Origin: Brachynemurus nebulosus
Lineage: Eukaryota; Arthropoda; Insecta; Neuroptera; Myrmeleontidae
Direction of reading: 5' to 3'
Length of the DNA: 64,000 nt
NCBI GenBank assembly: GCA_035578155.1
Contig: JAPWDM010000062.1
Coordinates: forward strand, 620,001 to 684,000
Shown here: positions 1 through 12,185 of the stretch, one piece after another
Layout of the letters: every line of letters begins with the position of its first letter
How positions within the stretch are numbered: position 1 is the stretch's first letter
Notes under the pieces: model-generated
The model's database searches: none
What the model was told of the DNA's origin: nothing
Seen by the model: the letters and a program-made list of their open reading frames with translations, nothing else
Position numbers and translations under genes: made by a program

Positions 1-810
1 GTGTGCGTATGGTGGACGGACAGTCGGATTTGACAAAACTCTAAAGTTCTGAAGTTTTTCCCCGGAACGCTGTAAATGATAAATTTTCCCATTAAACCGC
101 ATCATCGAACCCACAGAATAAATGTTTTATAATTTCCTTTCTGGTGTGCATATATTTGTCAGATATTAATAAGAAACTGAAATTTTTTTATGTCTATTTT
201 TATTTCCATTTTTCTTGTTACAAAAAATTAAATAAATAACATGCTGTATTCAGCAAAATCATAACAGCTATTGGAAAATATGATAACTAACCTCGTCATC
301 AGCTCTTATTAATTTAGAATGGCTTTATGATTATGTAAATGAAACAAAATTAAAAAATAAAACACAATAGCATGCATACCATAGTCGTTCTCGGTAGGTA
401 CAACGGAAAGACGAGACCAGCAAGCTAGCGAGACTTCAAGCGCACCGGCGCGGCGTAATGCAAAAGATATAAAAATGCATTAAGAGCCTCTGTTTTTATT
501 ATACCGTTGCATATTTTCTCACATAAAATTTTTAGTGCTCCTTTATTTTAAAAACCACCCGCACTGTGAATATCAAATAACTAACTAGTAACGTCTTTAT
601 ACATTGTACAAAGAAGCTTTCAATGACTTCTGATTTCTTATATTTCTACTGAGTCGTATTTATTATACTCGTATGACAAGACTATTTAGAAGAATCGACA
701 ACAGAACTATTTTCAATTATTTAAAAATTCTCAAGTATTTACATTACCGTATACACTAACGCGAAGAAAAATGTTAATGAAACAAAATCAAACCTTCAAG
801 CAAATAAAAA
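1..810. other. Unassigned AT-rich DNA
   Basis: I see no gene here. The only compositional break is a short GC-richer patch near 405-465, for which I have no family assignment. Confidence 0.6.
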
Positions 811-1162
811 AATTGCCAAGTGCGTGCCGGACACGCATTATCACAGTTACGTGATCAATAGCTAATTTTTCGCAATTTTTAGGATAAAATGTAGGAAATT
901 TAATAGTACGTATCGACAGATTACTACTAGAACCACGTATGTCGATTTTTCACTCTTTTGAGATAATTGACCGAAACATTTTACACCGGTTTGGAAAAGT
1001 TTTATTGCTTTATTGCCCCCCGCTCTCCCTTTAAAGGTTAGGTCGGATCAAAAAATTGACCCCACTTTTATAGTATAGATACCCCATTTTGTCAGGCCCA
1101 CTTACCAAATTTGAGCTCAGATCGTTCACAAGGGGGCCCTACACATGCAAAAAGGAGCCACG

Positions 1163-1228
<66 letters not shown>

Positions 1229-1668
1229 CATTTTTTTCTTCAGAATCGTGTTCTACGGGTCCGAAAACGGATAGCGCCCCTACTCTCGCCTCGTCCCGTT
1301 CTTATCGTATAGACTGTATACATTCTAATTTTTTCTGTGAAAAATTCGACTAAACGGCTGAGCACTTCTGTATTGACCATCGTATGGTAACATACCATTA
1401 AATTATGACATAATTTGAAATTTTAAATAACTTTCATTCTGTTACATAAAATAAAATGAAATTTTTATTAGCCTATGATCAGTATAAAATGATTCTGAAC
1501 ATTTATATCTAATTATCTCGAAACAGTGAAAAATCGACATACGTGGTTCTAGCAGTAAGCCGCCGATACGTACTATTAAATTTCCTACATTTGATCCTAA
1601 AAATTGTGAAAAATTAGCTATTGATGACGTAACTTTGATAATGCATGTCATACACCCACTTGGCGAAT
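811..1668. mobile_element. Inverted-repeat element with about 165-bp arms
   Basis: The left arm (about 811-975) and right arm (about 1500-1668) are inverted copies. Both contain the string aatagctaatttttc, followed by aaatttaatagtacgtatcg and a shared stretch ending tatgtcgatttttcac. The core holds a TA array and a segment that recurs inverted at 14860-15260. One arm recurs near 40144-40255. No coding capacity is seen, so this is a non-autonomous foldback element. Its ends and target duplication are unclear. Confidence 0.65.
1166..1226. repeat. TA dinucleotide microsatellite
   Basis: About 30 uninterrupted TA units inside the core of the inverted-repeat element. Open reading frames of alternating Tyr and Ile here are artefacts of the repeat. 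Confidence 0.95.
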
Positions 1669-3240
1669 TTATTATTATTATAGTACCAATTTATAAAAAA
1701 AGGAAAGATAATTGTAGCCAAACTCTTTTGTATAAGCGGATGCTTAAAACAAAATAAAAAATTCTAATTCTAATTCTATTATTTTTTTATTGAAATATTG
1801 AATTAATTTATTCATTCATAAGTATTACTTCCACAGTAATTATGAAAACTTTTAAAGTAACAGAGAATCATCTAATTTTGTAAGATACGAGGTACTGCAT
1901 TCAATTATGTCAAAATAGTATTTCTAACAGATGGTCAGTATTACCATCTAGGAGGTCAATGTAAAAGATCATTAGATAACAACACAAAGACAGATATAAT
2001 ACAGGTATCTATATTGTATATATATAGTGCCATCTAACTGTGTCGGTATGTAGGTCTAATTGTGTCGGTATAATATAGATTTAGTTGTATGTTGGTATGT
2101 ATGGATTTTAATGATACATATCTTACCATCACGTGCTGCCACCAAAATCCGTCCAAAAACGATGTGTCATTTTTTTAACTAAAAATAATTCAAGAGCAAA
2201 CATACTACAACGATTTAGTGGTGCACTGATAATGTACGATTGAATGAAAAATATCTCACTGCCTAACTTTTTTTAGTGGAAAGCGCCACCGATATGTATA
2301 GGGAATTAATGATCACTTATGAAGACGAATGAGTGAATGCATAAGTTACGTGGTTTTTCAGGACCACGTAACTAAAAATTAAATAAAGTTATAAAATTAA
2401 AAACCTAAAGATAGATAAATCATATTTATTACGATTAAATATTACAAGAAAAATATCATACTTGGAACGTTCCGGTGCGGCCAGAATTATACACTAATAT
2501 GTATCTTACTAATTAAAATTCTTTGAAAAGTATAGCTTCGAAAAGTTAAAAATACATTCTACTCAAATTCATGTAAGATAAAACTAATCTATTTGAACAA
2601 AGTATTTGCATACAACGGGTGCAAACATCGTTTGAATTTTAAAGGGAAAGAGTTAGAAATTACGTCGAAGTTAATATCATTATTTACTTTTTTCGTTTTT
2701 ATTAAGGTTTTCTAATTATTATGCTAATATTTCTTCGTGTTATAAAAACTTCGAGTTTATTTCGATGAATTTGTAAATTCTCTATTTAATCTACTATAAT
2801 GATAATAAAAGTAAAAATAGATAAGTAATTTTTTCTTGATAAGAAAAAAAAGAAACAGAAAGAAAATTATATAAAAAGGTAATGTTTCTTTCGTTTAACA
2901 ACCTAATTTATGAAATATTTCCTTTTAATATTTTATAATAAATTCAAGCGAAAAAAAACCTGTCTCAGTTAACAAAATAAAATAACATCAAACTTGTGAA
3001 ATAATCTACGAAATATATCTAATGGTGTTGTTTCAAATTATAACAATTTACTGCAATATGCAGTTTTAGAGGATGAACAAAACTAGTATGGTTTCGTGAT
3101 TAAAAAATTTCGTGACTTGTTGCTTTTAGTTATGATAGAAAAATTAATACTGAATAATGAGATAATATTGTAAAGTTACAGCCTGCTTTCAAAATGACTG
3201 TCATAGGAGGTCAAAAAATTATAAACTTTGTAGAATTAAT
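1669..3240. other. Unassigned AT-rich DNA
   Basis: No gene seen. It holds one dispersed repeat (1915-2012) and a small perfect hairpin at 2343-2372, with 10-bp stem agttacgtgg and a 10-base loop. Confidence 0.6.
1915..2012. repeat. Dispersed repeat, copy 1
   Basis: This stretch contains agatggtcagtatt and gtaaaagatcattagataac. Both recur in the same order and orientation at 42067-42190. The copies have diverged by small insertions. No coding potential and no family assignment. Confidence 0.65.
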
Positions 3241-3244
3241 AAGT

Positions 3245-3500
3245 ATTTAAAAGGGGTGAGTATAAGATAAGCTTAAAACAAAATAGCCTTTTTTTAGTAA
3301 AACTACTTTAAATTTTTCTTCTAGCTTAGATGCGCAACAGCTCAAATCATATGGCTTGTTTTGGTTGCAGTAGGGAATTAGTTCTGAAGTAGGTTCTGTG
3401 TATGGTGATGCATTTTCCCCAGTTGGATTCGAACTCACAGCCTATCCCAGACAGGAGTCAGAACTGCTGGCCATTATACCAGTTCGAGATCTTCCAAATT
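3245..3500 (-). mobile_element. tRNA-derived SINE or tRNA-like pseudogene
   Basis: On the minus strand the sequence near 3490-3420 carries an A-box-like tggtataatgg and, about 35 bases on, a B-box-like agttcgaatcc, the spacing of a tRNA internal promoter. The T-stem and anticodon stem do not pair properly, so it is not a working tRNA. The body continues without tRNA similarity to about 3245, as in a SINE. An alternative is a lone decayed tRNA gene. No second copy was seen in the window. Confidence 0.55.
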
Positions 3501-4400
3501 TTAATTATGTAGCTCGGTCGTTTGTAATTGACACTATTCGTATGAATGATGGATAACGGGTGCTGCCTCCGGCGGATATTCCAGCATTGTCAATTTTTAG
3601 CTGATGGTACTGATGTATAACACTTTTTCCAATATTTTCATTTAATATATTTCTTACAAAAAAAAAAAGATATTCAAATAAGTCAAGATATTCTTAAAAG
3701 TTCATAAATAGATTTTTTCTGTCTTAGCTTTAATCTTTATTATTGCGTGTAATTTAAAAAATAAAACTGTAATTTAAAGTAAGTGCTGCTCATGATTCAA
3801 CCTGACGAGTGACAACTACTGGTGCTTTTACCTTTTGTAGTATTAGACCATTTTTGAAATGTAAAAAATCGACTAATAGGTTTTATTTTTTTCGTAAGTT
3901 TATTTGTCATTATAAATGCTGAAACTTTCCTCTTCCAACGCGCACCGCGTACCTAGAATGGAGAAGTAAAATATTGCTTGCTGGTTAATTTCGTGGTTTA
4001 CTAAATTTTACGGAAAAAATGGTTCAGTACTAAATTGAAGATCATAAAACTGTATATGAGAACAGAAAAAATTAGTGTAAAACTGGGCGGCAAAATTAAT
4101 TATTTTAATTGAATCAGCTTATAGTTGAATACATTAATTTTTATTTGATATCATACAAGAATAAGTACTCTTGCAATAGTTACGTATATAAAAAAACAGC
4201 TCCAGGTAATTTGAAGAGGATTCACTGTTTAGTTTCTGAAATAATGTAAAAAGACTAGACAAAAACGTTATTATTTTATTATTTTTCTTACAACTCACCG
4301 ATATAGCTATACTACATGTGTATATGTATTAAGTAGTGTCAATACTTCAACATCACTCTCATGCTGATGTTGGTAACAATAAATCACAAATTTACATAGT
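3501..4400. other. Unassigned AT-rich DNA
   Basis: I see no coding region, repeat pair or structured element that I can support. Confidence 0.55.
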
Positions 4401-4402
4401 TA

Positions 4403-4776
4403 TATCGAGCCATTACCGCTATTTTCTACAAATATCAAATTCCGACAAATATCAAATTTTATAGGAGAAGGATTTTTTAAATATTTGTATGGCGCTTGCG
4501 ATATTTCTGCTGTCTTAATTTGATTACGCCTGAGCCTATTATTGCCTGTTATTTTATTAACCTTACGATAATGATGGTTATTGTCGGTTACGCTAAAATG
4601 TGAAAATGTGTTGTATTAATGATAAACTAAGCAGTTGCTATAACTCGTTATTTAACGAATTTTGGAGAAAAACGTTAACACTGCTTGGTCCGTTACAGTT
4701 AAAAAAAGGCTTGCAATAAAAATCTCAATTTCGATAAAAGTGTCGCTTACGATAAATCGGCGGTAATGGCTCGATA
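4403..4776. mobile_element. MITE, 374 bp, TA target duplication
   Basis: The ends are perfect inverted repeats of at least 16 bp (tatcgagccattaccg at 4403-4418; complement at 4761-4776), flanked by TA at 4401-4402 and 4777-4778. A TA duplication with short terminal repeats fits a non-autonomous Tc1/mariner-type element. No coding remnant inside. Confidence 0.75.
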
Positions 4777-4778
4777 TA

Positions 4779-5597
4779 TTCCTATGGAACTACTTTAACT
4801 GTTCCACGCAAAAAAATAATTAATCTAATTTTTTTCCGATTTTTGTTCCAAATACAAGCTTGGTTACTAGTTTATATTTCTAAAATACTAACAATTGTTA
4901 TCACTTATAATTAGTATTTATTGTTAGCTGAAACAGTATAATGTAGACATGTCAACTCTTTTTATTGACACTTAATAATGACCAATGATTGCAGCATTTA
5001 CATAATTTATTAGAATATTGACACCACCTGTATAAGACACGAACATTAAATAGATTTTTCATAATTTTTTTTTTTTTTTTTATAAATTTTATTAAATACA
5101 ATCTGGTCACAACCCTGGTGCGGTGTCGCAGTGGTAAATAAGAACTATGTATATGTAATTTCTTTTAATTTTTTTTTCAGTTTTTATACATCACTTCGCG
5201 TGATGACTACATATCTGCGACTACGACCGTCACATAGCATTTAATTATTACCTGTTTTTTATACTTGATGTGATCATAAAAAAAATATAATAACAATAGT
5301 GCATTGTAATTAACCATATAAAAGTGTTAATTTAAGACATTTATTATGGTTTTTTATACAAAAATGTATTTCGTTATACTAAAGTTTATTATGGTTTTTA
5401 TTTATATTTTGATAGTATAAAGCCATACCACAACATGGGACATATTATGAACTGTTGATAGTACAAGAGCTGGTGGGCGTACTATTCAAAGAGTTTGGTA
5501 CCGACTGAAATTTTGTACGCATACTTTATATATTGTGTTTGCATAATATAAGCTTGGAAACGTTCTCGAATAGTCGCATAAATCTAACAACGTTCAT

Positions 5598-5599
<2 letters not shown>
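4779..5599. other. Unassigned AT-rich DNA
   Basis: Holds a T tract near 5066-5081. Nothing else that I can support. Confidence 0.55.

Positions 5600-5674
<75 letters not shown>
5600..5674. repeat. TA dinucleotide microsatellite
   Basis: About 37 uninterrupted TA units. Flanking sequence is not shared with the other TA arrays in the window. Confidence 0.95.
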
Positions 5675-5677
<3 letters not shown>

Positions 5678-6571
5678 AAACAAATATGAAGATAGAATGA
5701 TTGCACAGTATGTATCTAAGCGATATAGCTAGCATAAATAAGTTTGTTCCAGCTTCCATTGCGGAGGAGGAATTGGTCCGTCAAAAAGATGTAAAAAAAG
5801 CTAAATTCAGTTACTTTAATACGCTTATGTATAAGTTTTACTATAAGTTTTACATTATCTCTTTCATGTTCACTTCTCAAATTGTAAAAGTACCAAATGC
5901 TTAACAGTAAATAAAAAATAAGTATATTAGTCGGAGTTGCAGAGAGGAACGTGCTTGTGATATCGTAAATCGCTTAGATGTCTATATAAAATTTCAGTTG
6001 ATACAAGGCTCTTTAGATAAAATGGATAACAGCTTTTGAATTTTGAGGCACCACTGCGCTACTGCATGAGCCATTGCACTTTTCATCAGTTTATATAAAG
6101 TTTAATTAAAATATATAATAATGTTTTTTTTTTTATATCGTGTAATAAATACACCTGAGCTCTATAAATATTTATATGCTTTCTTTTCAGAAATGAAGCA
6201 AATTAATTTAATTTTTTTCTGAATTTTATTTTTCATGTTCTAACAGTAGTCAATGTTGGGCACACCTACAGTGTTTGGACACAAGTTAAAGTACAGAGAA
6301 CTGTGTTAACGTTAACACACAGGATGTTATATATAATATTTTATGGGCGATGAAGCATAATTAATGTGGAATTGAAAACGTGGCGTGTTCATAAAAGCGT
6401 GTTAGAAACAACGAAAAACATGTAATGTGGAATAGGGTACCATACTCTATTATTAATTAACGGTAAGTTTGAAGTACACGATTAAATAATAGTTTAGGAA
6501 AATTTTTATTTCTTTAAGAAGTTAAATTTGGCTGCATTCAGAAAATTTCCAATACTCCTTCCCGATAGGTA
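5675..6571. other. Unassigned AT-rich DNA
   Basis: Short reading frames only, with no recognisable motif. Confidence 0.55.
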
Positions 6572-7029
6572 TTAAAATAGGGAGCAGTACAACTGCACTC
6601 GGCCAGTAAAATAATGTTAATTACTATGGACAGCTGCACTCGCCTTCAGACCATACCCCCTAGTGAGAAAGGACAACTGCACTCGATTTACATAAGTAAA
6701 AAGAGGCAAAAATTACTCCCACTTCCTTCCTCTTGTTATGATATAATTATTATGAATAATATAACCATCACTGCTATCACTCTGAATCGTGGATATTAAC
6801 ATAAGATATATTTTTTTTTTAAATTTACCACAAATATTTCAAACTTTTATTTTAAAATGTCCTAGTTTTTGCCGTCGAAATTATTATTATGTATTAATCT
6901 TAATTTTTTATTCGTTTTGATCTACATACAAGATAAATACGCACCAATTTCAATGATTTCAATAGGATTGATTCTTACTTAGGCTACTATCAAGTAGCCT
7001 ACCGAAACATAGGTATGTAGACGAAGAAG

Positions 7030-7315
7030 AAGATTTTCCACCATATATTTGGGCTTCTACGACTGCAGATGGTCACAGTTCTACAAATGTGTGTTCCACA
7101 GTCATTTTAATCAAAAATTACACAATGGGCATCCGTCCTTACATGTATTTATAGACGCTTTAAAAAGCATCCAAACAGAAACATATATTAAAATTAAATG
7201 TTTGCGAAAACAAAAAAAAGTACAATTGGAAAAAAAAGCTCATTTTCGACAGAAAACAATAGATAGGTACATGCAAGGGGATATTTCAAGAATTGACTAA
7301 GTAAAAATTAGTTAT
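7030..7315 (+). pseudogene. MULE transposase fragment
   Basis: A frame starting near 7049 reads FHSHFNQKLHNGHPSLH and then a lysine- and arginine-rich tail ending near 7300. The preceding residues, read in another frame, give ASTTADGHSSTNVC. Together these resemble the segment after the catalytic core of Mutator-like transposases common in insects, a T-N-x-x-E/C-FH-x-x-FN pattern. At least one frameshift separates the two halves. The catalytic domain and N-terminus are absent, so this is a non-functional fragment inside the foldback element. Family recognition is from memory of such proteins. Confidence 0.6.
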
Positions 7316-7465
7316 GTCGAAATGTTTTAACTTGTAAATAGCGTGCTGACAAACATATTTTTTTACTTCTTAGACAAAATGACAATAATCATGATTTCAT
7401 GATTATTCTCATGATTAAAAAACAAAAATTTAAAATTAAAGAAAAATTAAATAAAAAAACATATA

Positions 7466-9006
7466 GGGTAAACTTAGGGGTAACTGGCCACTTAAGCGCT
7501 TTTACAACTTTAATTTAGTGTTGTGTGAAAACGAGTTTTGAGATCAGTGTTTTCTCAATATAAATGTAAAAGGCATATATATTTTTAGTTTTATAAGGTT
7601 TTTAATTAAATAGTTAAAGTAGTGAATAATAAATACTTTTTTATTAAAAACTTATTTATATATTTACTAAAAACTGGCAACACTTATTGCAGTTACTGGC
7701 TACAGTAACTAAATTAGTTTTTAACATTAAATAAACCTTTGTAAATCACTGAAGATTCTAGGAACTGAATAAACTCTTTGCAACAAAACAAAAACAAAAA
7801 TATTTGCTTATCAAAATAAAAAACTTTACTATTTAAAAATTCTAAAAAGAGTTAGAACATCTTAATATTAATATTAGATTCTTATATTAAAGTCTGTATC
7901 CTTTAGCTTAATTTTGGAGTGAGCCCAATAAAAAGAAGTCATCATCACCGTCCGACGAATCTGTGTTACTCTTTCGGTAACAAAAGTGACACAAGAAAGC
8001 ATCATCTTCTTCGGGGATATGCTTTCTAGAAAAATTAGGAATACAGTTCTCATGGAATGCTTTGTTTGCTCTCGGATTCTTTTTCGGAAAGTCCTGTACA
8101 CTAATTTAAACATCTTTTTTTGAGGGAAATTCACGTCTTGCCAATTCTATAAACTTTTTCGACTTCTGTTAGTATAGGGTTAGGACCTGACTTAAACTTT
8201 GTGTTGGGATTCAGAATCTTAAATTAAAGGCTACTTCTTGGTATTCTAAATTGCTTAGCAGCTTTTCAAATTGATAGACTCTTATTCTTGACACATTTTA
8301 TAGCACTGTCCATTGCTTCTTTGGTGTATTGTCGCTTTTTTAACATTTTCAATTTAGTTATTTTTAAAAACCTGCAAGAAAACATTAACCTATTAGTAAC
8401 TAGCCAATAAATTAATCCACCCATTAAGGCCACCCATGCCAGTGACTAATTAACATTGACAAACAATTAAAAGTTTTATTGAGTAACATGCTATCCTAAC
8501 ACACTACTTAATAAGATAGAATTTGCAGTAAAATTTCAGTGTCAAATTATTATCTAATAACTGGCATAGGTGACCAGAAAATGAAAAATTAAGTAAGCGT
8601 AAATTAGTTACTAGTCACCCTCTAAATCTTAAGTTTGTAAAGACTTTTTGCAAAAAAACTACTTAATTCGACTTGATTTCCATCCATACAAGTGACTGAC
8701 CCAGTTTATAAACTAAAAATAACACAAAATCACTTTAAACTGAAATTTAGTTAAACATGGTCGGTTAATACTTACGCAAGAAATAACCGTTCACGTCGAG
8801 ACCCACACGCCGACTGCCAAAAAATAGCCGTCAATTTTGGCGTTAGTGTCCATAGTGGAAAAAAAGTAAAAAAATATAAGATCGTTGATAAAATGATGTA
8901 CGAAAAGAGAAACAGATGGCGTAACAATGACGCAAATCTTATTTTAAACTTTCAAAGTCGTTACTGGCCAGTTAATGAAAGTGACCAGTTACACCTCAGT
9001 TTACCC
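7466..9006. mobile_element. Pogo-like non-autonomous element, 1.54 kb
   Basis: Terminal inverted repeats of about 28 bp begin gggtaaacttaggggtaact on the left and, on the complement of the right end, gggtaaactgaggtgtaact. TA flanks it at 7464-7465 and 9007-9008. It carries the helix-turn-helix start and the acidic tail of a pogo/Tigger-type transposase but not the middle, so it is an internal-deletion derivative. It sits inside the MULE-like element and is therefore younger than it. The motif taactggccac and variants recur in the subterminal regions. Confidence 0.75.
7917..8346 (-). pseudogene. Pogo-type transposase remnant, Psq helix-turn-helix and C-terminal tail
   Basis: Reading the minus strand from an ATG at 8346 gives MLKKRQYTKEAMDSAIKCV, then (after one in-frame stop) KAAKQFRIPRSSL. 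This matches the Psq-type helix-turn-helix that starts pogo/Tigger/jerky transposases: basic start, Y-T/S-E helix, then K/R-AA-x-x-x-x-IP-x-S-S/T-L. Further down, DAFLCHFCYRKSNTDSSDG followed by Asp and Phe residues (about 8010-7920) looks like the Cys-containing acidic tail of these proteins. The DDE catalytic region between them is missing. Stops and frame changes rule out function. Confidence 0.75.
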
Positions 9007-9310
9007 TATTGCAGTTCCATTTACAGATACCTGCAACTAATGATGGCCAATAAACGTGAAATATGTTTTTTCCTTAACTTAATTCATCAAAAAATTATAT
9101 TAAACTCATATTATTAAACTGAGTTACAGGCGTTGTATTTGTTTGTATGTCACTGGTACATACATATTTAATGTATTTAAGAGGAGGTACAGATTTCCCC
9201 TATTCTGATTTTCTAAAACGAGTGCAGTTGTCCATCAGATTTAAATCATAAAAATGTATTGCAGGATTATTTTTGGGTCCCGAGTGCAGTTGTACTGCGC
9301 CCTTAAAATA

Positions 9311-9844
9311 TATTCCCCCGCTGACGCTAGTACACTAAAAAAATATAGCTGTTGTTACTAAAAACAAAAATTAGTTAACCTGAAATAATTACCAAAACAA
9401 CTTTATATAAGCCACGGTAGTATAAATTTAATAGTCGCTCCCCCCCCCCCCAAAAAAAAAATAGATGTGATAACTAAAAAAAAGGTTTGACTAAAAAATT
9501 AGTAACTGACAACTATATTATGTTTACAATAAAAGACTGATTGCCAGAAATCTTGAACTAAAGACGTAATAATAAAATTTATAATGTTTTATTTATATAA
9601 CTTTATGGAGCGAAAATAGACTTCGAATTATAATTCTAACCTAAGGGTAAAATTTAAACAATTTCAATTATGTAATCCAGAAAATTAAATGAAAAACGGA
9701 GAAAATTAATAAACAACATTCATTACTGAGTAAAATTCTCGTCTATTTATAGTCACGAACCATATATATTTCGACAATTCTTGATGCCTTCTTATATATA
9801 TGTAGGTAATTAAGAATAACCACTGAGGAAGGCATCAAGAGTAT
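9311..9844. other. Unassigned DNA
   Basis: Contains a C tract followed by an A tract (about 9441-9462) and an inverted pair, cttgatgccttct near 9780 and aggaaggcatcaag near 9826. I recognise no gene. Confidence 0.55.
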
Positions 9845-10349
9845 CAAGCCGCGCACAAATCCAACCCCACGTTCGATCCTAGACCACGTGCTCGGTGGTA
9901 AATGTTAGTTTCGGCTAGCAGGCAAGCGGGGCCCTGATACCGTTTATTCGTTTCGCGTTCGTTATTTTTATTCCTTTTTTTTTCAGATTTTCTTTTACCT
10001 GTTGTTGCCTTTTTGTTCTTGGTTTTGTTTTCGTTTTTCTGTGTTGTCCCAACTTAAAGTCATCTTAGGGGTTAGCCACACACTAGCTCGTGTGTGGCTT
10101 AACGAAGTTGTTTGGAAAAGGGGATGCTGATGATTGAGGGAAGCCGTTACTTGCAAGTATGGCGGAGCAACATATCACTTTGGTCCTGATTTCAAACATA
10201 GACCGCGGCTGCAGTTATGCACCGACTGTAGTAACTCGAACACCCCGGAGTCGTGTGGATCACTGGGGTAATGGATTTGTCCCTAGGGCTCCTCTTCTCG
10301 TATCCCTGGCGTGGGAGTCTCACGTCGCATATGAGCCGAAGGGTGAGAA

Positions 10350-10835
10350 GTGGAAAAGCTCACCAATCCCGAGGCATGTCGGAAACTTCTGAGCAGTATG
10401 CCCCGTCGCTCAGACTTGGATGGCTATGCATGCGCTGCTGCGGCCTCCGCTTCTACAGCGGTTGAAAAATCAACTGAAACAAAGGAACGAAAAGAAACGA
10501 TGAAACAAATGCAGATTACAATGCAAGAGAGCCTTAAGCGCACTGTGGGTGTACCTGTTTCTACACCCATCACAGCCGCTGTTGTGCCAGTTAAGATCTC
10601 GGAGGCCAAAAGAGTGCTAATAACCACCCCTCAGGAACCTAACGTCAGAACTGTAATATCTTCTCCAAAGACGAAACAGTCACCAAAGAAGTCCCCGCCA
10701 AGAAGGCGCCACAGTAAGGGGGAGAAGGAGGTGGCAAAACCAAGGTTCCCCAAAAAGAGACCCTCCACAACCACCTTGGAGGCAGAATTCATGCTGCCTC
10801 CACCCACAAAGGTTAACGTCACACTCATACAGTAG
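10350..10835 (+). pseudogene. ORF1 (gag-like) remnant of I-clade element copy A
   Basis: The frame parallels the C-terminal half of ORF1 in copy C: MEKLTNPEACRKLL here against LEKLSYPEAKRKLL there, then RRSDLDGYA, a coiled-coil-like Lys/Glu/Met/Gln stretch and a basic Ser-Pro-Lys-rich tail. Both zinc knuckles are missing because the deletion lies just upstream. The frame ends where ORF1 has been joined to the end of the endonuclease region. Confidence 0.75.
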
Positions 10836-12185
10836 TGACCACATACCAATTATTCTGAATAGTGCCACGCCGATAACCCCACATTCATCATCGCCGAGAT
10901 TCCGTACACCCGTGCTGACTTCACTGTAGAAGATGATGTGGAGAATATTTCTCCTAGTTTCATTTAAGCAGCATACAAGAGTCTTCGAACAATCCACCTA
11001 AACGAAAAGTACTATTGTGGAATTAAGTCGTAAGTGTAATAGTTGCAGGGAAAAACCGGGCATACGAAGAATTAAAGCCCCAAGCAGGAAAAAATGATAA
11101 CTTATAAGCGTGCGCAAGCACGCTGTAAGCGCACAATCAAAGAACAAAACAGGGAGCTATAATGGGAGCAATATGTTTCGGCTATTAATATTACCACTAC
11201 AATTTCGGAGGTATGAAGAAGAGTGAAGGCCATTACTGGAAAGGCATCTCGTTCACCTATGACCTCCCTTCTCATCGCCGACGGTCGAAACATCACTGAA
11301 CGTGCGGAAATAGCTAATTGCTTAGCTAAGCACTTTGAGCGCGTCAGTGGCTCCCAGAATTATGACCCGAACTTCCTGCGGATCAAGATCGAACACGAAC
11401 AAAACGATCTTGATTTTTTCTCAGATGAATCCCTTCAGTACCACGAACCTTTTACTATGCAAGAATTACAGAAAACGGTTTGGGGATCTGGGGATAATTC
11501 CTCTGGACCTAATGAGATCCCTACGCCATATTCGGATCTTGCCTTATCCTGGTAAGTGTAAGTTACTGGATCTTTACAACGAAATTTTTAGGCAAGGAAC
11601 TTACACCTCACAGTGGCGAGAAGCTACCATCATTCCGCTGTTGAAAAAGAATAAAGATTCATCGCGACTAACTAGTCGTTCAATATCTTTGACTTGATGT
11701 TTCAGCTTGGTATTGGAAAAAATGGTGAACAACCGTTTCCTCTGGTGAAACCCATGAACTTAAACATCAATGTATGTTTTGCCAACACCATTCGATGACA
11801 AATCATCCGGTTCACCTCGAGAATGCCATTCAGAACCTCTTTCTCCAGCGAAAACACCTTGTGAACGTGTTTTTCGATCTGGAAAAAGCTTATGATATGA
11901 TCTGGGAGGCTCCACGACTGGACTTTTCGTGTTTGTGTAGGTGACACTGAGTCTGAGGCCCACTCCCAGTAGATTGATGTTCCTCAAGGTTCAACCATTA
12001 GTGTAACCTTGTTTTCTATCGCAATCGTCATATTGCAGCTTCAGCCCCAATTCGTCCTTGTCTGTAAGTTGATGATTTTACCATAGTATATGCAGCCGAC
12101 TGCATTGAGGATTCCAACAACGGCTGCAGCAAGGCATCAACGAAGTGGTGACTTCTGCAGAAGCTCTTGGTTTTCATTCGTCACC
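10836..12185 (+). pseudogene. ORF2 (endonuclease/reverse transcriptase) remnant of copy A
   Basis: Starts at sequence equivalent to the SDHxPI end of the endonuclease and follows the reverse transcriptase of copy C. Recognisable pieces are NITERAEIANCLAKHFERVS (about 11285-11344), the RT-leader region to 11550, motif A near 11870-11900 (VFFDLEKAYDM) and the VPQGST equivalent near 11970. Many frameshifts and small deletions break it. The stretch equivalent to the palindrome site in copy C reads gacactgagtctgagg (11944-11959) with no insertion. Confidence 0.75.

Larger units (their letters stand above)
6580..9302. mobile_element. Foldback MULE-like DNA transposon, internally deleted
   Basis: The ends are inverted repeats: cagtacaactgcactcgg at 6584-6601, with its complement near 9281-9298. 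Left and right termini are gggagc and gcgccc. Both ends carry extra internal copies of caactgcactcg (6631-6642 as cagctgcactcg, 6673-6684, and complement at 9220-9231), so the terminal repeats are built of subrepeats. An 8-bp duplication ttaaaata flanks it (6572-6579, 9303-9310). It contains a MULE transposase remnant (7030-7300) and is split by a pogo-like element (7466-9006). Long termini, GGG ends and the remnant support a Mutator-like assignment. MULE duplications are more often 9 bp. Confidence 0.7.

Noticed and set aside
3400..3500. Functional tRNA gene on the minus strand
   Set aside because: Internal promoter boxes are present, but the T-stem and anticodon stem carry several mismatches and no acceptor stem can be closed.
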